Of a stretch of 35,802 nt of DNA, positions 8,055 to 16,556 are shown in pieces. The position numbers were made by a program, and so were the translations under genes. Within the stretch, counting starts at the first letter, position 1; every line of letters begins with the position of its first letter. The DNA is from SIG459 sp045532145 (lineage in GTDB: Bacteria; Bacillota; Clostridia; Oscillospirales; Oscillospiraceae): assembly GCA_045532145.1 (NCBI GenBank), contig JAZSFJ010000137.1:1-35802 (forward strand). Reading direction: 5' to 3'. The notes under the pieces are model-generated. The model made no database searches, was not told where the DNA came from, and worked only from the letters and a program-made list of their open reading frames with translations.

Positions 8055-9041
8055 TCACTTTTGGCCCCAGCGTGTTATCTCATCAATAATAATGGGCTCA
8101 ACGTGTTGGAATATAGTGCCGGGACCGCCATAGGTGATGGAGGGGATAAAGTTTGACAGCCCTGCGTACTCGGTAAGACAGCGGTGAACTTCCGCGCGAA
8201 TTTCCTCCTCGGAAGCGTCAGAGCGGTCGATGATAGAATTGATGCCGCCCATTAGAGCCATGCGGCCATTTAGCTGTTTGGATATTTTCACGATGTCATT
8301 TGAAGGCAGTACACCCTGCCAGACGTCAACGCCGATTTCGGCCATATCCTCAACTATGGGTTCAAGGAAGCTGTCAGAGTGGTGAATAACCAGAACTCCG
8401 TTGTCGTGGAGGTATTTATAGAGTTTGCGGTAGGGCTCCTTGAAGAATTCTCTCCATGTTTCGGGAGCCATCATAAGGCTTGTCTCACTGCCCCAGTCGT
8501 CATGGGAAAGAATTGCGTCGGGGTGGAGATTTTCCACTATGAGCTTCATGTATTGCAGGCGGTATTCAGTGATCACCTCTATGAGCTCATGCATCTCATC
8601 GGGACACATCAGCAGATTGCAGAGGGTATCTTCAAAGGTCATCAGCATGTGCAGCTGCTCAAAAATACCCGTGCCCATGATGGTCATGGTGAGATACTCA
8701 TTCTGGTCAATTGCGGCCTTGTTAGCCAGGGCGGCCTCCCAAGCCTCGGAACAGTTAGCTAAAAGGTCGGGGACTTTAACATATTCCCGCCATTCCTCAA
8801 TATCCTGAATAACCTGGTTTTCCGGGGTGACGATAGGTATGGCAGCGGGCTGATCTTCAGGGAAGGAAATAAAGGTGCCCCAACGGTCATAGCTGTCGGT
8901 GCCGCGAATGCGGTTGCCGCGGACGAATCGGAAAACAGGGTCATCCCCAATAGGTTTGAAAGCGGTGTAGCAGGCGCAAAGGCGGTCGGGATGGCCGTCT
9001 TTTTTTATGGTTTCAAGAAAATTCTGTTTATTTGTCAGCAT
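8055..9041 (-). CDS. Uroporphyrinogen decarboxylase-like protein (UroD/MtaA superfamily), divergent active site
   Basis: A 328-residue protein with the general pattern of UroD-type TIM-barrel proteins (DAILSHDDWG, then ETWREFFKEPYRKLY, and a late GGINS turn). It is not likely a heme enzyme: relatives of this type are corrinoid-methyltransferase-like proteins abundant in anaerobes. The segment where zinc-dependent methyltransferases place His-x-Cys reads VIHHSDS here, so the usual cysteine is missing, in contrast to the paralogue at 10956. The start ATG 9041 has a GGGAGG site. It follows the PucR-type regulator by 32 bases and should be co-transcribed with it. The substrate is unknown. Confidence 0.8.
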   Translation of the reverse strand: MLTNKQNFLETIKKDGHPDRLCACYTAFKPIGDDPVFRFVRGNRIRGTDSYDRWGTFISFPEDQPAAIPIVTPENQVIQDIEEWREYVKVPDLLANCSEAWEAALANKAAIDQNEYLTMTIMGTGIFEQLHMLMTFEDTLCNLLMCPDEMHELIEVITEYRLQYMKLIVENLHPDAILSHDDWGSETSLMMAPETWREFFKEPYRKLYKYLHDNGVLVIHHSDSFLEPIVEDMAEIGVDVWQGVLPSNDIVKISKQLNGRMALMGGINSIIDRSDASEEEIRAEVHRCLTEYAGLSNFIPSITYGGPGTIFQHVEPIIIDEITRWGQK

Positions 9042-9072
9042 GGATTGTTACCTCCCAAATGGAAAAGCCGCA

Positions 9073-10620
9073 TTATTCAATGGAGTCGAGCATATAGGCC
9101 AGAATAATGGTGAGCCTGGTATTGAAATCATCCAGAGAAATGCCGAGATAACACTCAAGTCTTTCCAGATGATAGAGCACCGTGTTCCGGTGCATATGCA
9201 TAAGTGAGCTCACGGCAGAAACCTTGCATTCATTTGTGAGATAGAAAAAGAGCAGTTCGTAGAGATTGGTGGAGTGATCGGCGTCATACTCCCGAATGCG
9301 ATTAAGGACTGTTGAAATAAAGCTGTTGGAATAAAGTCTCTTATATGCACCGATTTCGGACAGCAGAAGGCTGTAAATAACAGTGGACTCGAAGTTGAAT
9401 ACACGGTCGGTGCTTTTTCGGAAGCTCTTGGCCGTAGTTATTGCCTTCTGTGCCTGCTTCAATGCAATTGGGCAGTCTTCCAAGGCGGTAAATGTGTTGC
9501 TGACACCGCAAAGATAGTTGAAGGGGAGCATAAAGCTATGAGCACTTTCAACCTTTTCTTTAATAGAGTTCATCCATTCGTCCTCGGCTATGTGAACTCC
9601 GGACTGAATCAATACTATTATCTGTTCTTTTTTTGCAAAAACTATATTCGATGGGAAAGATGCGGATATGGCATAAATCAAACGTCGAACCGGAAGGGTA
9701 AAACTGGCGTCAAAATCAAAAACACAGAGCTTGAAGAAACCCTCTGTGGGAAGATTGACATATTTGGCTCTGGAGGAGAGTTCTGTGGAGTTTATCGGCT
9801 TGCCGTCAAGCAGGTCTGCAAGCAGTGCCTTGGTAGCCGCGAACTTGCCATCATCATAATCGCGGTCAATGTAGAACTTAATGTTGTCAAGCAGCATCTG
9901 AAATATCTCAAGCAGGCCGGGGGAGGGTTTGCGATGGTTGCAGAACATGACAACAAACATGGCAATGGCGTTGTGGGAATGGAAAATCTTTTTAACAACT
10001 ATGTATTTGGATGTGCTGTAATCGTCGTTTACCGTTATGCCGGTATTCTTCTCGAACTCATCAATGCGTCCTATCTGGGTGAAAAGCTTCATGGTTTCCT
10101 CGGGGTGGTAACCATTTAGTATCAGCTTTTGTACCACTTCGTCGTCTATGGGAATTCCGGTGGTGTATCCACGGGACTTGTAGGAGCCGTCATGGATAAT
10201 GATGAAGTTATCCAGCATATCCTCGCTGAGGTCAAGGAGCTTCTGTATGCCCTCGTTATTAAAAAGGGAACGCTCCATCTCCAGATTCCACTTATAAAAT
10301 CTGGAGAAAAGCCGGCTGATTTTGTTTACCAGCACCACCACATCGATATTTTTCTGGATAACAATAATATTTTGCATAGCTTCCTTGGTTTCGCTGTCGT
10401 CATGCATGCGATCTCGGACCACGAGAAACCACAGGTCGTTGCTTTTGGGGACTGTAATCGCGGTGGAAAGGGTGGATACATATAAGATATCGTTATCAGG
10501 ATGGGGCTCTTTCGGAGTATAAAACTCAACTCCGCGGAACTTGGGCATTTCCTCGCTTATGCCGTGGACCACGGGATCAAGACCTATCATTTCGAGAATA
10601 ATGTTCAGGCTCAGGTACAT
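9073..10620 (-). CDS. PucR/CdaR-type transcriptional regulator
   Basis: A 515-residue protein. The C-terminal ~60 residues (LYELLFFYLTNE, then SSLMHMHRNTVLYHLERLE and a final LAYML) are the PucR-family helix-turn-helix, in which MHRNTVLYHLERL is the recognition region. The N-terminal ~170 residues resemble a PucR-type sensor domain and the centre a GGDEF-like CdaR fold, judged only by general layout. Such proteins usually activate catabolic genes in response to a metabolite. GGGAGG precedes ATG 10620. It is divergent from the UroD-like gene at 10956 and leads the UroD-like gene at 8055, so it probably controls both from the shared 335-base gap. Confidence 0.85.
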   Translation of the reverse strand: MYLSLNIILEMIGLDPVVHGISEEMPKFRGVEFYTPKEPHPDNDILYVSTLSTAITVPKSNDLWFLVVRDRMHDDSETKEAMQNIIVIQKNIDVVVLVNKISRLFSRFYKWNLEMERSLFNNEGIQKLLDLSEDMLDNFIIIHDGSYKSRGYTTGIPIDDEVVQKLILNGYHPEETMKLFTQIGRIDEFEKNTGITVNDDYSTSKYIVVKKIFHSHNAIAMFVVMFCNHRKPSPGLLEIFQMLLDNIKFYIDRDYDDGKFAATKALLADLLDGKPINSTELSSRAKYVNLPTEGFFKLCVFDFDASFTLPVRRLIYAISASFPSNIVFAKKEQIIVLIQSGVHIAEDEWMNSIKEKVESAHSFMLPFNYLCGVSNTFTALEDCPIALKQAQKAITTAKSFRKSTDRVFNFESTVIYSLLLSEIGAYKRLYSNSFISTVLNRIREYDADHSTNLYELLFFYLTNECKVSAVSSLMHMHRNTVLYHLERLECYLGISLDDFNTRLTIILAYMLDSIE

Positions 10621-10955
10621 TTTTACAGTCCTCCCCCGGTGTTTTTCCTGTCAATTCATTGTAATAAACAGGGGTCGAAAAATCAATGTCAAAAATGACT
10701 ATGAAAGACTGTGCGGGATTGTGAAAATGCGTCAAGACGCCAAAAATTTTCGGAGCTTTTTGTGCCAAAGGCGGAGAAAGGGGTGTGAAAAAAGGCAAAA
10801 TTACGATGGAGAGTAGAATAAATTCAGATGTTCTTCCGATGCTTTACGAAAATGCACAATGTATAATTGAGCCATAAATAATATTATGAAGCAGACTGCC
10901 ATGTGATACAGAGGGCGGTGCCCCTTCCCATTATGCAAAAAGAGGAGCAGAATTT
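10621..10955. promoter_or_regulatory. Divergent regulatory gap between PucR-type gene and UroD-like gene
   Basis: No gene seen in 335 bases. Rightward, TATAAT (10862-10867) sits 16 bases after TGCTTT (10840-10845), a plausible but weak-35 promoter, and AGAGGAG precedes the ATG at 10956. Leftward, TTGACA on the minus strand near 10690 precedes an AT-rich TTTATTAC stretch with 18-20 base spacing. The remainder would house activator binding sites; I could not define them. Confidence 0.4.
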
Positions 10956-11936
10956 ATGAGCATCAACGGCAAGGAAAACCTTTTACGTATATTCAGAAAT
11001 GAGAAGCCCCTTCGTCTGCCTTTGAGGGAAGATACCGCAAATGTCCGCTTCCCGGGCGATAATTGCCTGCCAATGCAAAAGGGCAAGGACTGGTGGGGCG
11101 TAAGTTGGGTGTTCCAGCCCTTTACCGGCGCCATGCATGATGAGACCATACCACCTATCCTTGAAGATATCACTGAGTGGCGCAAAGTCGTCAACATTCC
11201 TGACCCCCACAAAATGTGCGACTGGGAGACTGTGGCCGCCGAAGCGACGGCGGGCTGGGACAGGAAAAATCAGATGTGCGGTGTTATCCTGCTCCAGGGC
11301 CATTTTGAACGCATGATCTCCCTGATGGGTGTTGAGAACGCACTGTGCGCCTTCTACGACGAGGATGCAGAAGAGGATATCCGGGAGTTTTTTGCAGCCA
11401 TAACGGAATACAAGTTCAAATGCCTCGACATTATTAAAAAATATTATGATCCTGATTTTATCATATTCCATGATGACTGGGGCACCGCAAGAAGTATGTT
11501 CTTCAACCCCCAGCTGTGGCACGATTTCATCAAGGAAGACCTGAAGAAGATAGTTGAGCGCACCCATGAGTTGGGTATGTTTTTTGAGATGCACTCTTGC
11601 GGCCATATTCAGGAGGTCATAGGTCCCATGGTGGAGGAGCTGGGTATAGATTCCATCCAGACCCTCCAGTATCCCCAGAACGATATACAATATGTCAAGG
11701 ATAAATGGGGTGACCGCCTTGTCACCCGCGGAGGATACCGGGATGCTGACATTATCCGCGAGGGAGCAAGCGAGGAGGATATCCGCGCTGCAGTTCGTGA
11801 ATCCATAAGCATTCTGGCACCCGGCGGAAATCACATTCCCTATTTCTACGACCTTATTGGCGAAGACAACAGCCGCGCCATCGAAATCTTCTATGACGAA
11901 GTGATGCGTTACGAAGCCGAATGCGGAGCGTTCTGA
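10956..11936 (+). CDS. Uroporphyrinogen decarboxylase-like methyltransferase-family protein with intact His-x-Cys
   Basis: A 326-residue paralogue of the protein at 8055. Shared landmarks are PDFIIFHDDWGTARSMF and a following LWHDFIKEDLKKIVE. Unlike its neighbour it keeps MHSCGHIQEVI, matching the His-x-Cys zinc motif of MtaA-type methylcobamide:thiol methyltransferases. Family knowledge suggests methyl transfer between a corrinoid protein and an acceptor, but no corrinoid protein or reductive activator is in the window. ATG 10956 is preceded by AGAGGAG. Its stop is followed by a 155-base gap containing a GC-rich hairpin at 11986-12013 that lacks a T run, and then the DUF1648 gene with its own promoter. 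Confidence 0.82.
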   Translation: MSINGKENLLRIFRNEKPLRLPLREDTANVRFPGDNCLPMQKGKDWWGVSWVFQPFTGAMHDETIPPILEDITEWRKVVNIPDPHKMCDWETVAAEATAGWDRKNQMCGVILLQGHFERMISLMGVENALCAFYDEDAEEDIREFFAAITEYKFKCLDIIKKYYDPDFIIFHDDWGTARSMFFNPQLWHDFIKEDLKKIVERTHELGMFFEMHSCGHIQEVIGPMVEELGIDSIQTLQYPQNDIQYVKDKWGDRLVTRGGYRDADIIREGASEEDIRAAVRESISILAPGGNHIPYFYDLIGEDNSRAIEIFYDEVMRYEAECGAF

Positions 11937-12029
11937 CCCCAAGAGCGAGATCTTTTTTCATTCTCCTTTTTATACTCCTTAAGGTGTCGCCGGCAGGAAA
12001 CTGTCCGGCGATATCTTCATAAATATCCC

Positions 12030-12058
12030 TTGTAATATACTTGTGAGAGATATATAAT
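12030..12058 (+). promoter_or_regulatory. Vegetative promoter of the DUF1648 gene
   Basis: TTGTAA (12030-12035), a 17-base spacer and a perfect TATAAT (12053-12058) lie 33 bases upstream of ATG 12092, with GGAGG at 12081-12085. Confidence 0.72.
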
Positions 12059-12091
12059 TCAGCTCGATGATACAATTGACGGAGGAAAAGC

Positions 12092-12583
12092 ATGTTTCAG
12101 CGTGATAAGAAGATAAATATGAAGTATTCCCGTTCTGCCCTGATTCTGGAGGTGCTGAGCTGGCTGCTTGTGGTGGGGGTACTCGTCTATGTGATTCAGG
12201 TTTACCCCTCCCTTGGGGACACCGTGGCCACCAGCTTCGGAGCGAATGGACAGGCAAGTGAATGGGGCGCCAAGGCCGTGGTACTGATGCAGCCCATAGC
12301 GGCGGTGTTTGTCTATATAGTGCTTACGGGCATAGGCGTGGTTATGCGCCGGGCGGTTTTGCCCGGAGAAGAATATCCTGTTCTGGAGCGGGTTTTGCTT
12401 GCTGTTCTTGGTGTAAAGTGTGTCTATCTTGCCTATAAGCTAGGCAAGTGCTATTTCGTGTTGGGCCAGCGTCCCGTGCCACTGTGGCTTGACCTTGCCT
12501 TTGTGGCGGTGCTGCTGATGATAGTGGCTTTATGCATCTGCGCCTGCATAAAGCGGGGGAAAAGGACCTGTGAACAAAAATAA
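12092..12583 (+). CDS. DUF1648-type small integral membrane protein
   Basis: A 163-residue protein. The segment YPSLGDTVATSFGANGQASE, followed by WG, is characteristic of DUF1648, the N-terminal domain of SdpI-like proteins. I count about four hydrophobic segments: residues ~16-38, ~68-85, ~103-125 and ~135-157, with a basic cytoplasmic tail. Full SdpI proteins, which confer immunity to a killing factor in Bacillus, are longer; this one carries only the DUF1648 part, so an immunity role is not implied. It stands alone with its own promoter and terminator. Confidence 0.75.
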   Translation: MFQRDKKINMKYSRSALILEVLSWLLVVGVLVYVIQVYPSLGDTVATSFGANGQASEWGAKAVVLMQPIAAVFVYIVLTGIGVVMRRAVLPGEEYPVLERVLLAVLGVKCVYLAYKLGKCYFVLGQRPVPLWLDLAFVAVLLMIVALCICACIKRGKRTCEQK

Positions 12584-12586
12584 CAG

Positions 12587-12615
12587 AGCCTGCGGATTTT
12601 TTCGCGGGCTTTTTA
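12587..12615 (+). terminator. Rho-independent terminator after DUF1648 gene
   Basis: AGCCTGCG and CGCGGGCT form an 8-bp stem (12587-12594 with 12603-12610) followed by TTTTT. Confidence 0.82.
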
Positions 12616-12942
12616 CATTTTTGACAGTTGAATAATGGCTTTTTTGCTGTGTTTTCTGTATCCTGGGGACAGAACTGCTCTTGGAAAGTGCGTGGAAGAG
12701 CTGTCTCATGCACATTTTCGCACATGGGACTTTTACATTGCTTGTGCAAAATGCCAACGGTGATAGTATAGCTATAAAAGATGCACAAATCCACCATAGG
12801 TTTTTTTGTGCTACTGCTAATAATCACCAGAGATTATCTGTGAGATTCTTCGTTTTTGCCGTTTATTTTTGCTGTTTTGAATGGTTTAATATCATCATAG
12901 CCTTTGTGTTTATTTTTGAAAGTTAAGGAGTGTGAGGCTAAA
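12616..12942 (+). promoter_or_regulatory. Leader region upstream of the TRAP operon
   Basis: An AT-rich 327-base gap with no convincing gene. TTGTGC (12742-12747), 16 bases and TAGTAT (12764-12769) form a possible promoter, leaving a leader of about 165 bases before the first TRAP gene. The leader ends with AAGGAG and GTGAGG ribosome-like sites. I see no clear terminator or riboswitch motif in it. Confidence 0.35.
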
Positions 12943-13455
12943 ATGCGTTACCCAAAGTTTATGGTAACAATCAATAGGATAGGCGCGTATATTTGCGGCG
13001 GCATAGTCCTTGGAGGCTCCGCCCTCGCAGTTATGGAGTCTATATTAAGAAAGGTATTTGAATCCCCCACGGACTGGTCGCTCAACCTTACCAGTGCAAT
13101 CTTTGTCTGGGCGTCCTTCCTGGGTTCCTCCTGGGCATTCCAGGAGCACGGTCATGTTTCCGTAGACCTCATCCGTACCGCTATAGACAACCGCACCAAG
13201 GGCGAAAAGCGCATGCCCCGCCGCGTGCTCTCCGTAATTGGCTACGTGATCAGCTTCATTGTTATCGCCGCTATGCTTTACGGCGGATGCAAGCTCTGCA
13301 TTCAGGCCATCACACTCAATGAAATGGCTCCTTATGCCTTCCAGTTCCCCCTGATCATTTCCTACGCTGCCATAGTTGTCGGCTCTGTTCAGATGCTGGC
13401 AACCCTTGTTTTCATTATTCTTGATCTTATCGCCGGCGGCGATAAGTGGATGTAA
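12943..13455 (+). CDS. dctQ: TRAP transporter small permease, DctQ family
   Basis: A 170-residue membrane protein with four hydrophobic segments, the standard DctQ layout. The central FVWASFLGSSWAFQEHGHVS, followed by VD, is the family signature. I start it at ATG 12943 (MRYPKF) rather than further upstream because the ribosome-like sites lie just before it. DctQ binds the large permease and helps couple sodium to import. The gene is 18 bases ahead of dctM, in the order Q-M-P. Confidence 0.9.
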   Translation: MRYPKFMVTINRIGAYICGGIVLGGSALAVMESILRKVFESPTDWSLNLTSAIFVWASFLGSSWAFQEHGHVSVDLIRTAIDNRTKGEKRMPRRVLSVIGYVISFIVIAAMLYGGCKLCIQAITLNEMAPYAFQFPLIISYAAIVVGSVQMLATLVFIILDLIAGGDKWM

Positions 13456-13473
13456 AACGGAGGTGAATAGATA

Positions 13474-14877
13474 ATGAGTGACGGTGCAATACTCGCGATA
13501 ATATTTTCCATTATGATTATCATAATGCTTATGGGCACCCCCATCTTTACCTCAATGGGCATTACCGCCATTATCGCCATGCTTATCTGGATGAAGCCTA
13601 GCTTCCTTGCCCGATTCGGTATGACCAGCTATCAGCAGGCCACTAACTTCAACCAGCTCATAGCCCCAATGTTCATAATGATGTCGGAATTCCTGTCGCA
13701 AGGACATATAGCGGAAGACATCTACGCTGTGCTCAACCGCCTTGTTGGCAAGCTCAAGGGTGGACTGGCTATCTCCACCACTCTGGCCTGCACTATTTTT
13801 GCGGCCCTCTGCGGATCTTCTCCCGCAACCGCCGCTTCTATCGGACGCCTCTCCATTGCAGAAATGCAGAAGCGCGGCTATGACGATTCCTTTGCCGTGG
13901 GCACTGTTGCTGCGGGTGGAACCTTGGGTATAATGATTCCGCCGAGCATTACATTCTGCTTCTACGCGATGATAACCGAGACCAGCGTTGTTCAGCTCTT
14001 CATGGCCGGTATTCTCCCCGGACTTATGCTGGCTTCACTTATCATAATCTACATCCTGCTGCGCGGAACTCTCAATCCCAAAATCGTGGGTGTGGGCGTA
14101 AAGACCGGTTCTGATATGGACATGGGTACCGCCAAGGACATTATGGACGCTGTCAAAGCAGAGGCTGGCATGGATGCCGCCCCCAAGGCCGTTCCCGGCA
14201 TTGAAAAAGAAAAGGGCATGGGAAAGCTGCTTGTCTCCGTTCTTCCTGCCATTATCCTCATTCTGATCGTCCTCGGCTCCATGTATCTCGGCTGGGCAAC
14301 TGCCATTGAGGCTGCAGGCTACGGCGTTATAGGCTCCCTGCTCATCGTTATTTTTACCGGGCGCATGAACAAAAAGCTCTTCTCCAGTGCCATGCAGAAC
14401 ACTGCCCGCATGGGCACCATGATGGTATTCCTTATCATCTGTGGCAGCGTTCTCACTTATGTTATTTCCTATCTGGGCATTGCATCCGCAATCTCCGAGG
14501 CTCTGGCAGCCAGCGGCATGGGCAAGTGGACCTTCCTCATTCTGGTCTATGTGCTTTGGTTCATTCTGGGCTGCCTTATGGATCCTGCCAGCATGGTTAT
14601 GCTCACCATTCCTTTCCTTTTCGAGTCCCTTACCGATTTCGGCTTCCACCCCATCTGGATAGGTTGTGTATCTGTTCTGGCTTCTCAGATTGCCATGATT
14701 ACTCCTCCTGTTGGAATGAACCTCTTTGTTCTGAAAGCCAACTGCAACATCTCTATGGGCAAGATTATGAAGGGCTGCATCCCTTATGTAATAGTTCTTT
14801 TTATAGGCCTTGCCATCATGACCATCTTCCCCGATATCTGCCTGTATCTGCCTGGTAAGATTTATAGCATCGGCTGA
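13474..14877 (+). CDS. dctM: TRAP transporter large permease, DctM family
   Basis: A 467-residue polytopic protein with about 12 hydrophobic helices. CGSSPATAASIG and GGTLGIMIPPS in the first half, and the MITPPVGMNLFVL block in the second, are DctM hairpin motifs expected to form the substrate and sodium sites. A hydrophilic loop of about 60 residues (near 210-255) is longer than in many DctM proteins. GGAGGTGA precedes the ATG. It forms the inner-membrane channel that takes substrate from DctP. Confidence 0.93.
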   Translation: MSDGAILAIIFSIMIIIMLMGTPIFTSMGITAIIAMLIWMKPSFLARFGMTSYQQATNFNQLIAPMFIMMSEFLSQGHIAEDIYAVLNRLVGKLKGGLAISTTLACTIFAALCGSSPATAASIGRLSIAEMQKRGYDDSFAVGTVAAGGTLGIMIPPSITFCFYAMITETSVVQLFMAGILPGLMLASLIIIYILLRGTLNPKIVGVGVKTGSDMDMGTAKDIMDAVKAEAGMDAAPKAVPGIEKEKGMGKLLVSVLPAIILILIVLGSMYLGWATAIEAAGYGVIGSLLIVIFTGRMNKKLFSSAMQNTARMGTMMVFLIICGSVLTYVISYLGIASAISEALAASGMGKWTFLILVYVLWFILGCLMDPASMVMLTIPFLFESLTDFGFHPIWIGCVSVLASQIAMITPPVGMNLFVLKANCNISMGKIMKGCIPYVIVLFIGLAIMTIFPDICLYLPGKIYSIG

Positions 14878-14940
14878 TAAAAGCGCGCAATTAAAATTCA
14901 CATAAACAAAACCCCAAATGTATTTTAGGAGGAAAATCAA

Positions 14941-16017
14941 ATGAAAAAGATCCTTTGCATCATCCTTGCTCTTGCAATGGTAATGTCCTTTGCCGCTTGC
15001 GGCGAAAAGGCCCCTGCAGACGCACCCGAAGCTGGCAACACCGCAGCCGGCGAGGTCGTCACCCACGGCGATTACAGCTGGAATACTGCCAACATTGGCG
15101 AGCACAAGTTCATCCTTGCCCACGGTCTTGCCGAGACCAGCCTTTCTGGTCAGCAGTACCACGAATTCGCTCTTGCTGTTGAAGAACTCTCCGGCGGCAA
15201 GATGATCGTTGAAGAGCGCGTGGCTGGCACTCTTGTTGCCGACGCCGAGACCCTCAACGCCGTTATGAACGGCGAGATCGACTTCTGCCATAATATGTCC
15301 GCCAATGCTTCCGGCACCATTGCCGACCTGAGCCCCCTGACTGTTCCCGGCTACTATGGCGGCGAAGACTGGATTGGCTTTGCCAACGCCACCTATGATG
15401 TTCTCTCTGAGATCTATGCCGAGTACAACATCAAGTACGTCCGTCCCGTCTGCCAGGGCAACTCCGGACTTGTCTGCACCGAGCACAATATCAAGGTTCC
15501 TTCCGATGCCAAGGGTCTGACTCTCCGCGCTTCCGGTACCTGGATAAGCAAGGCTGTTGATACCTGGGGCGGCGCTGCTGTCACCATGGGTCTGCCCGAT
15601 CTGGCCGACGGTCTGAGCAAGGGCACTGTTTCCGGAACCATCACCGCTATGAGCGTTATCATTCCCTTCAAGCTCTACGAGGTGGCTCCCTATGTTACTT
15701 ACACCACCCTTAGCGAAAGCTTTGCAGCACTGCTGATGAATGCTGATACCTGGGAGGGTCTGAATGCTGACGAGCAGGCCATCATCGAGGCTGCCGGCGT
15801 CATCTTCATGGAGAAGAGTTATGAGCTGGCAAGCGGCGCTCAGGAAGGCTTCGTAAAGACCATTGAGGACAGCGGTCTCTGCACTACCCACACCCTCACC
15901 GATGAGGAACAGGCACAGTTTATCGAAATCACTCACGGTCTCTATGACGAGATGAAAACCACTATGGGCGAAAAGGGCGCAAAGCTCGTTGAAATTCTTG
16001 CCGAGCTCAATGCCTAA
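14941..16017 (+). CDS. dctP: TRAP transporter substrate-binding lipoprotein, DctP family
   Basis: A 358-residue protein with a lipoprotein signal peptide; the lipobox MSFAAC puts the lipidated cysteine at residue 20, so it would be anchored outside the membrane. The body follows the DctP fold, with AVEELSGGKMIVE near the N-terminus and KGLTLRASGTW, whose arginine corresponds to the residue that binds a ligand carboxylate in this family. The substrate is therefore probably an organic acid, but sequence does not say which. AGGAGG precedes the ATG. Codon use is strongly biased (ACC, GCC, CTG), fitting high expression. It closes the operon. Confidence 0.93.
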   Translation: MKKILCIILALAMVMSFAACGEKAPADAPEAGNTAAGEVVTHGDYSWNTANIGEHKFILAHGLAETSLSGQQYHEFALAVEELSGGKMIVEERVAGTLVADAETLNAVMNGEIDFCHNMSANASGTIADLSPLTVPGYYGGEDWIGFANATYDVLSEIYAEYNIKYVRPVCQGNSGLVCTEHNIKVPSDAKGLTLRASGTWISKAVDTWGGAAVTMGLPDLADGLSKGTVSGTITAMSVIIPFKLYEVAPYVTYTTLSESFAALLMNADTWEGLNADEQAIIEAAGVIFMEKSYELASGAQEGFVKTIEDSGLCTTHTLTDEEQAQFIEITHGLYDEMKTTMGEKGAKLVEILAELNA

Positions 16018-16051
16018 GTGTAAAAATAATTGAAATAGCGTAGATTTTTAT

Positions 16052-16094
16052 TGAAACAAGGGGAACATGCACTTCGCATGTTCCCCTTGTTTCA
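16052..16094. terminator. Long perfect stem-loop after the TRAP operon
   Basis: Two 19-base arms (16052-16070 and 16076-16094) pair perfectly around a 5-base loop. The T run expected of a classical terminator is absent on both strands, so it may instead protect the mRNA 3' end or end transcripts weakly. It is also where a leftward transcript from the duplicated spoVT leader would end. Confidence 0.6.
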
Positions 16095-16106
16095 GTGTAT
16101 CAAAGA

Positions 16107-16221
16107 ACAATGCCTGTTGACTTCATAAATAAATCCCTCCTGCGGATACTGTTATTGACACAAATAGTATCCGCAGGAGGGATTTTTTATTCAACTGGGA
16201 GCCATAGGTGGATTTTGGCAG
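16107..16221. repeat. Copy B of the spoVT promoter/leader duplication, with an eight-codon remnant
   Basis: This repeats 7921-8037 almost base for base. On the minus strand it keeps GAATA (16192-16188), 16 bases, GATACTA (16171-16165), an AGGAGGG site and a start codon at 16126. The frame reads MKSTGIVL and then stops at 16100-16102, whereas SpoVT reads MKATGIVRR. The inverted repeat is perfect here: 18-bp arms around the same 15-base loop, with a T run on the plus strand, so it also looks like a rightward terminator. Confidence 0.82.
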
Positions 16222-16273
16222 AATCTGCGTGCTTGCTTTGTAATAAAAAGGGAAATTTTGAACGGAACTTGTT

Positions 16274-16313
16274 AAAAAACAGGGCATCGGATAATTCCGA
16301 TGCCCTGTTTTTT
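16274..16313. terminator. Bidirectional rho-independent terminator
   Basis: AAAAAACAGGGCATCGG and its complement form a 17-bp stem with a 6-base loop (16291-16296) and T runs on both strands. It would stop read-through from the giant SLH gene on the left-going strand and from the TRAP operon on the other. Confidence 0.88.
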
Positions 16314-16333
16314 AGCTTATCATTGTTTATTCA

Positions 16334-16556
16334 TTATTTGAGGAAGCTTTCTACAAAGCGCATCAGAATCATTGCGACCTGAGCTCTTGTAGCTCCCTGT
16401 CTGGGTGCCAGGAAATCGTCGCCGATGCCGTTTATAAGGCCGGAGCCCACTGCCCATCTCATAGCGGGAAGGGCATAAGCGCTGATATTCTCGGCATCCT
16501 CGCCGGGGTAAGCAGTCTCTTAGCGGTAGCTATAGAACATGGCCACAGTCTGCTTC
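16334..16556 (-). pseudogene. C-terminal remnant of a second SLH-domain protein
   Basis: Immediately after the giant SLH gene's stop codon, shifted by one base, the minus strand reads KKQTVAMFYSYR, an in-frame TAA (16522-16520), and then ETAYPGEDAENISAYALPAM leading into RWAVGSGLINGIGDDFLAP and TRAQVAMILMRFVESFLK before a stop at 16336-16334. This is the end of one SLH domain and one full SLH domain. There is no start codon or ribosome site. It is best read as the leftover 3' end of another SLH gene whose front was replaced by the present giant gene, keeping the original terminator. Confidence 0.78.

Noticed and set aside
8055..11936. Heme biosynthesis role (true HemE) for the UroD-like proteins
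   Set aside because: They are paired with a PucR regulator, lack a heme gene context and match the HDDWG-type methyltransferase-like branch instead.
12092..12583. Toxin-immunity (SdpI) annotation for the DUF1648 protein
   Set aside because: Only the DUF1648 part is present and there is no toxin gene nearby, so immunity is not supported.
12681..12926. 81-codon open frame upstream of the TRAP operon
   Set aside because: No ribosome site and an unnatural aromatic and cysteine-rich composition; the region is better read as an AT-rich leader.
14035..15936. 633-codon open frame on the minus strand
   Set aside because: It is antisense to dctM and dctP and arises from their strong codon bias.
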